Below, one piece after another: positions 17,628-25,738 of a stretch of DNA of 49,780 nucleotides; the first letter of the stretch is position 1, and each line of letters begins with the position of its first letter. Source of the DNA: JBAXEO01 sp964541375 (GTDB lineage: Bacteria > Actinomycetota > Coriobacteriia > Anaerosomatales > JAAXUF01); NCBI GenBank assembly GCA_964541375.1, contig CAZIPT010000006.1:1-49780 (forward strand), read 5' to 3'. The notes beneath the pieces are model-generated. The model worked only from the letters and a program-made list of their open reading frames with translations. It did not search any database and was not told where the DNA came from. The position numbers and the translations under genes are program-made.

Positions 17628-18527
17628 TCAGACAATGGTCTCGAGGCCTTGTTCGCGAAGCCTGCAGATCGCTCCCATGATATGCGCGGTGTCGCCCTCG
17701 ACGGGAACCTCGAGTGTCACCTGCTCGATGACGACCAGGCCCTCGGCTTCAAGTAGTTGGGCGAGGGCCTCCTCGGTGAAGAAGTTCACGTGCTCATGCC
17801 AGTGGCGTTTGTTGAGATAGGCAGCGTCGGCATCTTCGGCGGTTCGCAGGACCGTCTCGTTGGGAACTTCAACCCAGAGGTAGGTCGACGGGCCCATTGT
17901 GCGGACAGCCTCGGCAACGATCTCGCGTGGGAACGGGGTATGTTCAAGCACCTGGCTCACGACCACCAGATCATACGAGCCGGACAACGCCGTGTCCGCA
18001 TCGACCTGCATCGCCCCTTCGATCACCGGCTGACCCGAAATATCGTATACGTGGTGGGTCGAAACCTCGCGCCGGAACGGGGTATTGAGCCCCGTGTCTC
18101 CGCCCCAATCCAACACGCTCAACACCTGACCCACGCGCTCGCGCAGGAACGCCTCGACGTGCGCGATGTGCGCGTGCTCGCCGACGAGACCCTCGTTTCG
18201 CGCCTGGTAGCCCGGCTCGAACCTGTCGCGCAGCGCGGTGTACTCGGCGTCCCGGTAACCGGAGTAAAGGGCCGCCATCTCGGAGTCGTCGAATCTGATG
18301 TCGAGAAAGACCAGTCCGCAGTGGTTGCACTTGAGCGTGCTGCATACCGAATAGGCCATACCGCACTTGATGTCACGCAAGTGCCAGTCGGGAGTAATCT
18401 CGGCCGGCTCCCACCCAAAGACCCGGCTGGCGACGAAAGGCATCAGGATGGCGGGGCTCTTCTCGAGGTCCTCGCTCCCACAGCACACGCACTCTCCGGC
18501 GATCCGCGGGTGTTGGCTCGTGCCCAT
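17628..18527 (-). CDS. SAM-dependent methyltransferase with N-terminal zinc-binding motif
   Basis: The 299-residue protein starts with a Cys4 element (CVCC near 14-17 and CNHC near 67-70) like that of sugar C-methyltransferases. A class I methyltransferase fold follows, with SVLDWGGDTGLNTPF near 138-152 as the SAM-binding glycine loop and VVSQVLEHTPFPREI near 188-202. The C-terminal domain found in full-length NDP-sugar C-methyltransferases (about 410 residues) is absent, so the substrate is uncertain. The ATG at 18527 has GGGAG in front; a TTG four codons upstream would place that site inside the gene. It lies 41 bp after the thiamine-diphosphate enzyme and is probably cotranscribed. Confidence 0.82.
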   Translation of the reverse strand: MGTSQHPRIAGECVCCGSEDLEKSPAILMPFVASRVFGWEPAEITPDWHLRDIKCGMAYSVCSTLKCNHCGLVFLDIRFDDSEMAALYSGYRDAEYTALRDRFEPGYQARNEGLVGEHAHIAHVEAFLRERVGQVLSVLDWGGDTGLNTPFRREVSTHHVYDISGQPVIEGAMQVDADTALSGSYDLVVVSQVLEHTPFPREIVAEAVRTMGPSTYLWVEVPNETVLRTAEDADAAYLNKRHWHEHVNFFTEEALAQLLEAEGLVVIEQVTLEVPVEGDTAHIMGAICRLREQGLETIV

Positions 18528-18568
18528 ATGTTCTCCCAAAGTCGGACGAACGACCCTGTCGGCCGAAG

Positions 18569-20389
18569 CTATTCGCTTCTCTGAGCGGACTCGTCATCAT
18601 CCGCAAATGTGTTCATGATGGCTTCCCATTCTGCGCGCGGCAGGAATGGATACTGGTCATCGAGCGGCGTTGACTGGAATGTCCCGTCGTCAAGTCGGCG
18701 CGACACGACTTTCGGGGACTTCTCCTGCTCGAAGGAGACGTTGACCTCGCAGAGGCAGGGTCCATCGCTCTGCAGGACGTCAGAAAGCCCTTCTCGGAGG
18801 TCGGCGTTCGTGCTGATCAGCCGGTACTCAAGCCCGTACGCTTGAGCAAGCAGATCGAACTCTGGGTTGGACACCCCTGAATCGCAGTGGCACCCGACAA
18901 ATCGACCCTCAAAGAAGTTCTTCTGTGTGGCACGAATAGACTCGTATCCGCCGTTGTTCAGGACGAATATCTTCAAGTCAAGGCGGTTAGAGCCGATGGT
19001 CAACAGCTCTTGGACGTTGAGCTGGAAGCTACCGTCGCCAGTCACGAGGACGGTCCGCGCGCCGTTCCGGGCGATACACGCCCCGATAGCCGCCGGCAAG
19101 TCCCATCCCATCGCGCCAAAGCCGTAGTTGGTGATGACTCTCTGTCCGGGCTTGACCGCGAATGAGTGGTGCATCACCACTGAGTCAGTTCCATTACCCG
19201 TCAGTACAACGTCGCCCTCACTCAGGAGTTCCGACAGCTCGGCGGCGAGCACGTAGCCGCTCACGTGATCCTCGTCTGCGTAGTAGTCCGACGTCACGAT
19301 TGGGTAGTCCCTCTTCCAGCGCGCGACAGCTTCACTCCAGCGAGGGTCAAACGTGATGTCACGGTTCTGCACGTCCGCGAGGAATCGGGTCAGGAAGTCC
19401 CTAACGTCGGCCACGAGGCCATAGTCCACGGGGAAGTGGGCCTTGTGCATCTCAGCCGGATCTATGTTGACCATGGCTCTGCGCGCCTTGGGTGCAAACC
19501 CACTGGTGTCAAAACCGACTGCGGTTACTGCCATGCTCACGCCCAGACAGAGCAAGAGATCAGCGTTCTGGAGTGTGAAGTTCGCACGTCTCTGGCCTGT
19601 GGGTCCGAAGCGGCCGAGATACTGCGGATGCTCCTCGTAGAGCAGGTCCATGCCGCCCATCGTGGTGATCACGGGACAACCGATTCTCTCCACGAACTCA
19701 CGGAATTCGGCCTCGGCGTGCGCTAGGTGAATACCGTCACCGCAGACGACCACTGGCCGCTCTGAGCTTCGCAGGAGCTCGGCTATTTCATGTACACCCT
19801 TGGCCAGCTCCGCATCTTGAGCTGGCCTGGGACCCGGCTCGCCGACTCGCTCGGTCGAAACACCTTCTTCAAGCTCGCTGGCCTGCACATCGAGGGGAAT
19901 ATTGATCCAGACCGGACCGGGCCTGCCACTATTGGCCAGTCCGATCGCGTATGCGATTTCCTTTCGGACATCATCCCCGGGCATAAGCGTCTTCGCGTAC
20001 TTGGTGACCGGGCGAGCCATTTCGATAATGTTGACTTCCTGCGGGCCAATCTGACGGTGCTTAGAGTAGTCGGCGATGAGATCCGTGCGAACCTGACCGG
20101 AGATCACAACGACGGGCACTGAATCAACCCACGCACCGGCGATCGCGGAAAGTGCGTTGGTGCTTCCGGGACCAGTCGTGACAAGACAGACTCCGACCTC
20201 CCCCGTCACTCGCGAGTAGCCTTCGGCGGCCATGGCACACGCTTGTTCGTGATGGTTACACCAGTACGAGACGTCACTGCTACGACCCAGCGAATCCAGC
20301 AGGTACATGATTCCGCCGCCGGAAACCGTGAAGACATCCCGAACCCCCTGGGACGCCAGGTAATCGATAACATAGTCCGCGACAATCAC
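18569..20389 (-). CDS. Thiamine-diphosphate-dependent enzyme, acetolactate-synthase-like
   Basis: This 606-residue three-domain ThDP enzyme appears catalytically complete. The catalytic Glu is in NHHEQACAMAAEGY (Glu48), and the cofactor/metal motif is GDG-x24-NN at 451-479. PYR, central and PP domains are in normal order. The start is GTG 20389, whose GTGA overlaps the stop of the epimerase upstream, with GGAAAGG as ribosome-binding site. No ilvN or other branched-chain amino acid gene is nearby, and all neighbours are sugar genes. A role in joining a two-carbon unit from pyruvate to a keto sugar, as YerE does in yersiniose synthesis, is possible. Decarboxylation or another ligation is equally open. 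Confidence 0.85.
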   Translation of the reverse strand: MIVADYVIDYLASQGVRDVFTVSGGGIMYLLDSLGRSSDVSYWCNHHEQACAMAAEGYSRVTGEVGVCLVTTGPGSTNALSAIAGAWVDSVPVVVISGQVRTDLIADYSKHRQIGPQEVNIIEMARPVTKYAKTLMPGDDVRKEIAYAIGLANSGRPGPVWINIPLDVQASELEEGVSTERVGEPGPRPAQDAELAKGVHEIAELLRSSERPVVVCGDGIHLAHAEAEFREFVERIGCPVITTMGGMDLLYEEHPQYLGRFGPTGQRRANFTLQNADLLLCLGVSMAVTAVGFDTSGFAPKARRAMVNIDPAEMHKAHFPVDYGLVADVRDFLTRFLADVQNRDITFDPRWSEAVARWKRDYPIVTSDYYADEDHVSGYVLAAELSELLSEGDVVLTGNGTDSVVMHHSFAVKPGQRVITNYGFGAMGWDLPAAIGACIARNGARTVLVTGDGSFQLNVQELLTIGSNRLDLKIFVLNNGGYESIRATQKNFFEGRFVGCHCDSGVSNPEFDLLAQAYGLEYRLISTNADLREGLSDVLQSDGPCLCEVNVSFEQEKSPKVVSRRLDDGTFQSTPLDDQYPFLPRAEWEAIMNTFADDDESAQRSE

Positions 20390-21471
20390 TCGCACGCCTT
20401 TCCATTTGTCGGTCTGGTCTTCTCGTGCCACTCAGCCGTGCGCCGGATGCCATCTTCGAGCGAAACGCTTGCTCGAAGCTCAAGTTCGCTTGTCGCGCGC
20501 GATATGTCAGGCACATACCGATGAACTGGCGAACCGTCTACTCGCGGCTGGGCAACTACAACTCCATGCCGGCTGTCCAGAACTCGAGCAACCGTTCCTG
20601 CAAGATCAAGAATGCTCAGATCGGCATCAGAACCCACGTTGTATGGCCGACCGGCGTCGCCACGCATGAGGATTGTCCAGAGCCACCATGCCAGATCCGC
20701 CGCGTAGAGATAGCTTCGCTCGGGAGTACCGTCACCCGAGATTCTAATGGGTTCGTCGCGCATGACGTCTCTTATGAAGTTCCCGACGGCGAAGCCTGAA
20801 TCGAGTGACAAGTAGGGGCCGACAAAGGCGAATAGGCGAGCGATCTTTGCCCGAACACCCGCTTCTTTGTGGGCCGCACAGCAGAGAAACTCCGCGGCTC
20901 GTTTGCCATGGGCGTAGGCAGCCTCAGTGTCCTGCGGCGGCGGAGCCATCGCACTATCCTCAGACACTCCGACACATTCGGCCGGCTGCCGACCATACAC
21001 CGCGCCGGAGCTGGTATAGAGAAGACCGCGAACTCGCCGATCAGCGGCAAACTCCAAGACCCGTTGCGTGCCATGAACCGCTGTTTCGAACTCCGCTGTG
21101 GGTTCCGGAGCCGACAACTGGCGGTTGGTCTCGGTCGCCAGGTGTAGGACGTGACTGAAGTCGCCACCTGGAAAGACGACCGAACGAATGTCACCTTCCA
21201 GCATGGTGATCGCATCATGAATGCCGAGGTGGGGGACGTCTTTCACGAACCTCGATGGACTGCGCGACAAGACGACAGCCTCGATACCGAGATCCAACTC
21301 GTCATTGGCCCAGACCATACTCTCAAGCATCCAGCGGCCGACAAAACCGGTGCCCCCGGTGACGAATAGGCGTGCGCCGCGCACCTCGTCCCACAAGGGG
21401 CCGGTGCGCTCAAGGACATAGTCCAAGTCACCCGCGAGGGGATTTGGATGCTTGGCCAACGAGGAACTCAT
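20386..21471 (-). CDS. NAD-dependent sugar epimerase/dehydratase (extended SDR)
   Basis: This 361-residue enzyme carries the Rossmann motif VTGGTGFVGRW near 38-48, the active-site strand LLYTSSGAVYGRQ near 151 and YAHGK near 186 (Tyr-x3-Lys). A conserved RLFAFVGPYLSLDSGFAVGNF region follows, with a C-terminal substrate domain. It resembles dTDP-glucose dehydratase/epimerase relatives rather than any family I can name. ATG 21471 overlaps the stop of the Gfo/Idh gene (ATGA) and its own stop overlaps the ThDP enzyme (GTGA), so these products are made together and probably act in the same pathway. Confidence 0.8.
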   Translation of the reverse strand: MSSSLAKHPNPLAGDLDYVLERTGPLWDEVRGARLFVTGGTGFVGRWMLESMVWANDELDLGIEAVVLSRSPSRFVKDVPHLGIHDAITMLEGDIRSVVFPGGDFSHVLHLATETNRQLSAPEPTAEFETAVHGTQRVLEFAADRRVRGLLYTSSGAVYGRQPAECVGVSEDSAMAPPPQDTEAAYAHGKRAAEFLCCAAHKEAGVRAKIARLFAFVGPYLSLDSGFAVGNFIRDVMRDEPIRISGDGTPERSYLYAADLAWWLWTILMRGDAGRPYNVGSDADLSILDLAGTVARVLDSRHGVVVAQPRVDGSPVHRYVPDISRATSELELRASVSLEDGIRRTAEWHEKTRPTNGKACE

Positions 21472-22484
21472 GAGGACGCCCCTTCGAGATTCCGGCGCGA
21501 CCCAGTGTCGGACGGCCTGCTGTTCGAGAGAAGGCGTAGCACGTCGCATCCTTCCTCGAGGTTTGGCAGGCGCACGCCCTGTAAGTCAGCCCCGCTCACC
21601 TCGGCGAAGAATGATTCCAGCTCCTCGACAAACGTCGCCGATCTATCGAAGAGGTGTGGCTCATCAAAGCTCTGAACGACGCCAAGCGCATCCAAGCTGA
21701 GGGTGCGAGCGGCGAGATCACATTCGATCACGCCTTCCGTGCCCACAATTCTGAGCCGCCGCCGAAGCGTCTTCTCAAGGTAGTCAAGGTGAAGCGTGCA
21801 CGAGAACCCACCGCTGAACGAGTAGATTGCGTCGAAGACATCCGCGGATTCAATCTCAAGCGCGCCAGAGTGCGAGTCGCTTACGCACCACGCGGAAGGC
21901 GCGCCGAAGAGCATCAGCATGTAGTCGACCTCGTGTGAGAGATCCAACGCTACACCGCCACCGCGAGCAATCGACGCGCTGTAGCTAGCCTGAAACGGAC
22001 GATTAGGACGCCAGTCGGGAAGCCACTGCCCTACCTCAATCCTGGCGAACAGGAGCCTACCGAGCACGCCGGCGTCGAGCGCCTCTTTGGCCTTCGACAG
22101 CGCTCCGAGAAACCGCATGTTGTAGGCAACTCGACAGACGAGCCCCCTTTGGCGGACTTCCTCGCACAGGTCCAGAAGATCGCCGGAGACTTCGGCAGCC
22201 ACGGGCTTCTCAACAAGCATGTGGACATTTCGCTCGGCCAAGCGCCGAGAAGTCTCTAAATGCCGATTCGTGTCGTTGGCCACGATCGCCACCGACGGGC
22301 AGTCTCCCGGCAGCTCACTCACCACCGAGATCCCCGGGCCCACCAAATCAGCGATACCCGAGATATCACGAGCGGACCACACGACGACCTCGGGTACCCC
22401 GAGCCCAACCAGATTGCGAACATGACGCTGAGCTATCGAGCCGCTGCCGACAACAAGAACGCGTTCTGGGACAGGCGGAATCAT
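21468..22484 (-). CDS. Gfo/Idh/MocA family oxidoreductase
   Basis: The 338-residue product has an N-terminal NAD(P)-binding motif VLVVGSGSIAQRHV (9-22) and the EKPVAAEV motif near 92, whose Lys is the conserved substrate-side residue. A C-terminal alpha/beta domain follows, with GGGVALDLSHEVDYM near 176. Such enzymes oxidise or reduce a sugar ring carbon, often the 3-position of NDP-sugars. It overlaps the SDR gene upstream and the epimerase downstream by ATGA in each case. An oxidoreductase in the same neighbourhood occurs in Campylobacter ptm (legionaminate) loci, but I cannot confirm orthology. Confidence 0.83.
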   Translation of the reverse strand: MIPPVPERVLVVGSGSIAQRHVRNLVGLGVPEVVVWSARDISGIADLVGPGISVVSELPGDCPSVAIVANDTNRHLETSRRLAERNVHMLVEKPVAAEVSGDLLDLCEEVRQRGLVCRVAYNMRFLGALSKAKEALDAGVLGRLLFARIEVGQWLPDWRPNRPFQASYSASIARGGGVALDLSHEVDYMLMLFGAPSAWCVSDSHSGALEIESADVFDAIYSFSGGFSCTLHLDYLEKTLRRRLRIVGTEGVIECDLAARTLSLDALGVVQSFDEPHLFDRSATFVEELESFFAEVSGADLQGVRLPNLEEGCDVLRLLSNSRPSDTGSRRNLEGASS

Positions 22485-23248
22485 CGCGCCGACCAGCCTC
22501 CGTCAACCATGAGATTCTGGCCGGTCACATAGGCGCCGGCGTCGGAAGCCAAGAATACGACCGGCCCGGCTAGGTCCTTCGGCGACGCCATGCGTCCCAG
22601 CGGCGTGCGCGCGCAATAGGCCTCCACGAAGGAACCCGGCTGTCCGTCTTCTACCCCGCCCGGCGACACGCAATTGCAGCGGACTCCCGCCGGTCCAAAG
22701 TACGTGGCGAGCAACCGAGTGAACCCGATAATCCCGCCCTTGATCGCGGCATAGGCAGTCGGCGTAGTCATCTGGGTGCCTTCGTAAATCTCGTAGCTCG
22801 GTCCAACGACTCCGTAGATAGACGCGAAGTTCACCACCGAACCGCCGCCGCCTAGGTCCGCCATGCGAAGGGCCGCAGTTCGAGACGTCACGAAGTAGCC
22901 ACCCAGGTGGTCGTCGACATTGGTCAACCAGGAGGAGTAGTCCTCGTTCTCCAGCGGCACTCCCCAGTCGGCCGTACGCGGATATGCGCAGTTGACCAGG
23001 ATGTCCAGCCGCCCGGACTCCTTAATAACGTGGTCGAGGGCCTTGACCACAGAATCCTCAGACGTGATGTCCAGGCTTAGACTCGTGGTTGTGTCCGGAA
23101 CCCCCGCAATGTCCGCGCCCCAGACCGTCGCACCAGCTGCGGCGAGGCCCGCACATATCTCGCGGCCGATCAGCCCGCCAGCGCCTGTCACAACAGCGCT
23201 CTTTCCAGCACACGAGAAGATCGAGTTCTGACTTCCTGTGTCGCTCAC
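22481..23248 (-). CDS. Short-chain dehydrogenase/reductase (PtmA-like)
   Basis: This 255-residue classical SDR has the cofactor motif VVTGAGGLIGREI near 17-29, NCAY near 90, catalytic Ser in VVNFASIYG near 136, and YAAIKGG near 162 (Tyr-x3-Lys). The end VTGQNLMVDGGWSAR is the family's usual C-terminus. The start is GTG 23248 with GGAGC in front; the longer open frame to 23437 does not look like protein. Its stop overlaps the Gfo/Idh gene (ATGA). PtmA of Campylobacter is an SDR of this size adjacent to PtmE in the legionaminate locus, which is the best guess; ketone position and direction are unknown. Confidence 0.82.
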   Translation of the reverse strand: MSDTGSQNSIFSCAGKSAVVTGAGGLIGREICAGLAAAGATVWGADIAGVPDTTTSLSLDITSEDSVVKALDHVIKESGRLDILVNCAYPRTADWGVPLENEDYSSWLTNVDDHLGGYFVTSRTAALRMADLGGGGSVVNFASIYGVVGPSYEIYEGTQMTTPTAYAAIKGGIIGFTRLLATYFGPAGVRCNCVSPGGVEDGQPGSFVEAYCARTPLGRMASPKDLAGPVVFLASDAGAYVTGQNLMVDGGWSAR

Positions 23249-23423
23249 TATGTGCTCCTTCGTCTGGCGGGAATCATCGCGGATATGCGTTGTAAGGACT
23301 TCCAACACTCGAGTATGCGCCCGTATGGAGGCGGCTGTTGGCCCTCGCCGTTGGCCGCCAAGAGAGGATGTCCCGCACCCCCGATGCGACCGGCACCAGC
23401 GCGCATGAGAGGCAGAATCTAGC

Positions 23424-24488
23424 TCATCGAATTCCAAGTCGGTCTAGCGCATGCTGCAGTTCCTCCAACTGCCCCACGTCAAGCCAAGCTCTCTCAGGAA
23501 TTGGATAGACCCCCACTCGAGCGCCTTGTGCGATGGCGTTCGAAATCAGATCCGTCGCATCGGTCGGGGCCTCGAGTGAGATGTCTTTCAGCGCCTCAGG
23601 CTCGACAACGTATATGCCCGTGGATGCAAGCAGGTCGAACCTCGGCTTTTCCCGCAAGGCCTCAAGGGAACCGCCGGCACCCACCTCACACACGCCGTAC
23701 GGCAGGACAATGTGCTTCATTGAAGCAACAATGGTTATCTGATTCTTCGACGCTCGATGGTAGTCGACCAAGTCCGCATACTCGATGTCGACGATCGTGT
23801 CGCAGTTCGCAAGGATGAACGTGTCGTCCAGTGAATCCACCATGAGGCCCAGGCTCCCCGCGGTACCGAGGGGCCGATCCTCAGTGAAGAACGTGAAGTC
23901 GTAGGGCAGCACCTCATCGCCGAAATACGCGCGAATGAGTCCGGCCTTGAAGTTGAGGGAGATATAGAACCTCTTGCAGCCCTGTTCATGAAGTCGATCC
24001 ATGATGACCCGGAGGACGGGGTGATCACCGATCGGCATCAGGGGTTTTGGCAGTATCCTGGTGAAGGGTTCAAGACGGGTGCCCTTGCCACCAGCCATGA
24101 TCGCAACGGGCACGTTCGTCGCGCGACGAGGCACGCCTGGGGCGCCGAATACGTCGGCCCACCAAACCGCGTCAACTACCCTGCCCGTTTCGTCGAGCAC
24201 GGGCATGCAATGCACCCGAGCCGATTCGAGACGGGCACGCACATGCTCCTCACTGGTGCCCTGCTTGACCCAGATCGGTTCTGTATTCATCGCACGGCCG
24301 ACTGGGCCGCTCAAATCCTGACCCGCGAGAATGTGCCGGCGTACGTCGCCATCGGTGAGGACCCCAGCTAGTTTGTCATCTTCGTCGACAACGAAAAGGA
24401 CCTTGCCGCCGGCCTCATCAAGAACGCGCAACGCCTCCACGAACGGGATGCCTGGGGACACGAGTATGGAGGACAGGTCGGGGCGCAT
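23424..24488 (-). CDS. ptmE: Sugar-1-phosphate nucleotidyltransferase with two CBS domains (PtmE-like)
   Basis: This 354-residue fusion has paired CBS domains at about 1-118 (KLAGVLTDGDVRRHIL and MPVLDETGRVVDAVW). The nucleotidyltransferase domain begins at about 125 with VAIMAGGKGTRLEPFTRILPKPLMPIG, followed by GTAGSLGLM near 210 and ANCDTIVD near 228. This is the architecture of Campylobacter PtmE, which makes GDP-glucosamine derivatives for legionaminic acid, so a GlcN-1-P or GlcNAc-1-P guanylyltransferase role is likely. The CBS pair may sense adenine nucleotides. AAGGAG precedes the ATG. It lies downstream of legB, with 176 bp before the SDR gene that contain nothing I recognise. Confidence 0.84.
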   Translation of the reverse strand: MRPDLSSILVSPGIPFVEALRVLDEAGGKVLFVVDEDDKLAGVLTDGDVRRHILAGQDLSGPVGRAMNTEPIWVKQGTSEEHVRARLESARVHCMPVLDETGRVVDAVWWADVFGAPGVPRRATNVPVAIMAGGKGTRLEPFTRILPKPLMPIGDHPVLRVIMDRLHEQGCKRFYISLNFKAGLIRAYFGDEVLPYDFTFFTEDRPLGTAGSLGLMVDSLDDTFILANCDTIVDIEYADLVDYHRASKNQITIVASMKHIVLPYGVCEVGAGGSLEALREKPRFDLLASTGIYVVEPEALKDISLEAPTDATDLISNAIAQGARVGVYPIPERAWLDVGQLEELQHALDRLGIR

Positions 24489-24638
24489 TGCTCAGCTCCT
24501 TGCCAGAGAACTCAATCGAGTCGAGAAGCGATTCAAGCCATGATAGGTCAGGTCGCACATGCAGAGTAGTGGGCGCGCCGGTTCAGGCGTCCCCGTGTGC
24601 CTTGATCGCTCAGCGCGGCCGAGAATGGTGACTCCCAG

Positions 24639-25637
24639 CTAGACATTGTAGATATCCCACTTGTACCGCTGCAGATTCTCCGGATTGCGGAACCAGGATA
24701 TGGTCCGAGCCAGTCCCTCCTTCAGTTCCACCTTCGGGGACCAGCCTGTGAGTGACCCTATGAGCTCGTTGTCGGCCAAGAGCCTCTCGACCTCGCTCTT
24801 GTCAGGCCTGAGACGTTCGTCCGTCGACACGATCGTGGTTCCAGGACGTATCATCTCGACGAGCATGCCTGCGAGCTGTCCGATGGAGATCTCTCGTCCC
24901 GAGCCGATGTTGACCTCGCGGCCAACCGCATCGTCGCAGCTCGCCAGGGCAATCATCCCAGCGCAGGTATCCTCCACGTAGTTCAAGTCGCGGGTGGGGC
25001 TCATGGAACCGAGTTCGATCTGCGGGGCATCGTTCAAGAGCTGGGTGATTATCGTTGGGATGACTGCTCTAGCGGACTGCCGGGGTCCGTACGTGTTGAA
25101 AGGCCTCATCGTCACGACTGGAAGGCCGAAGGAGCAGTGGAATGCTTCCGCCATCTTGTCGGCGCCGATCTTCGAGGCCGAGTAGGGTGACTGTCCCTGG
25201 AGCGGATGCTTCTCGTCAATCGGCACGTACTGCGCCGACCCGTAGACCTCTGAAGTCGAGGTGACTGCGACCCTCTCCAAATCAAGGTCACGCGCAGCCT
25301 GCAACACGTTGAGTGTGCCGCGAATATTCGTGTCGACGTAGGAGTCGGGCGCATTGTAGGAATATGGGATGCCGATAAGCGCCGCCAAGTGAAGCACCGC
25401 ATCGGCTCCTTCGAGGCTCTTGCGCACGAAGACCGGGTCGCGAACGTCGCCCATGACGACTTCAACTTCACTAGCGAACTCACGTGGGAGCGTGTCCAGC
25501 CAGCCCCAGGAGCCGATAGAGTTGTAGTAGACGAACGCGCGCACCAGAGCGCCATGCGCTACAAGCATCTGCACAAGGTGGCTACCGATGAAGCCGTCGG
25601 CGCCCGTTACGGTGACTCTCTTGCCAGCCAATTCCAC
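24639..25637 (-). CDS. legB: NAD-dependent 4,6-dehydratase, LegB family
   Basis: The 332-residue extended SDR should convert a GDP- or UDP-linked N-acetylglucosamine to the 4-keto-6-deoxy sugar. It has VTGADGFIGSHLVQ (10-23), HLAALIGIPYSYNAPDSY near 83, VTSTSEVYGSAQYVPI near 125 and YSASKIGADK near 152. The C-terminal ending YKWDIYNV is characteristic of the LegB (LLPSF-type) subgroup. The start is GTG 25637 after GGGGTG. It lies upstream of PtmE, matching the GDP-linked legionaminic pathway. The aminotransferase LegC normally next to it is not in this window. Confidence 0.88.
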   Translation of the reverse strand: MELAGKRVTVTGADGFIGSHLVQMLVAHGALVRAFVYYNSIGSWGWLDTLPREFASEVEVVMGDVRDPVFVRKSLEGADAVLHLAALIGIPYSYNAPDSYVDTNIRGTLNVLQAARDLDLERVAVTSTSEVYGSAQYVPIDEKHPLQGQSPYSASKIGADKMAEAFHCSFGLPVVTMRPFNTYGPRQSARAVIPTIITQLLNDAPQIELGSMSPTRDLNYVEDTCAGMIALASCDDAVGREVNIGSGREISIGQLAGMLVEMIRPGTTIVSTDERLRPDKSEVERLLADNELIGSLTGWSPKVELKEGLARTISWFRNPENLQRYKWDIYNV

Positions 25638-25738
25638 GTCAATTCACCCCTATTGTCGATGACAGGCGCTCTGGGCTGCGGTCCTCGCTGCCGCCAGAGT
25701 GGATGCCGATTCTGACCCAGGCAATCTGGGAGCGCCCC

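Noticed and set aside
18569..20389. Annotation as ilvB acetolactate synthase for branched-chain amino acids
   Set aside because: No small subunit or ilv gene is near, and tight coupling to sugar genes argues against it; kept as ThDP enzyme of unknown substrate.
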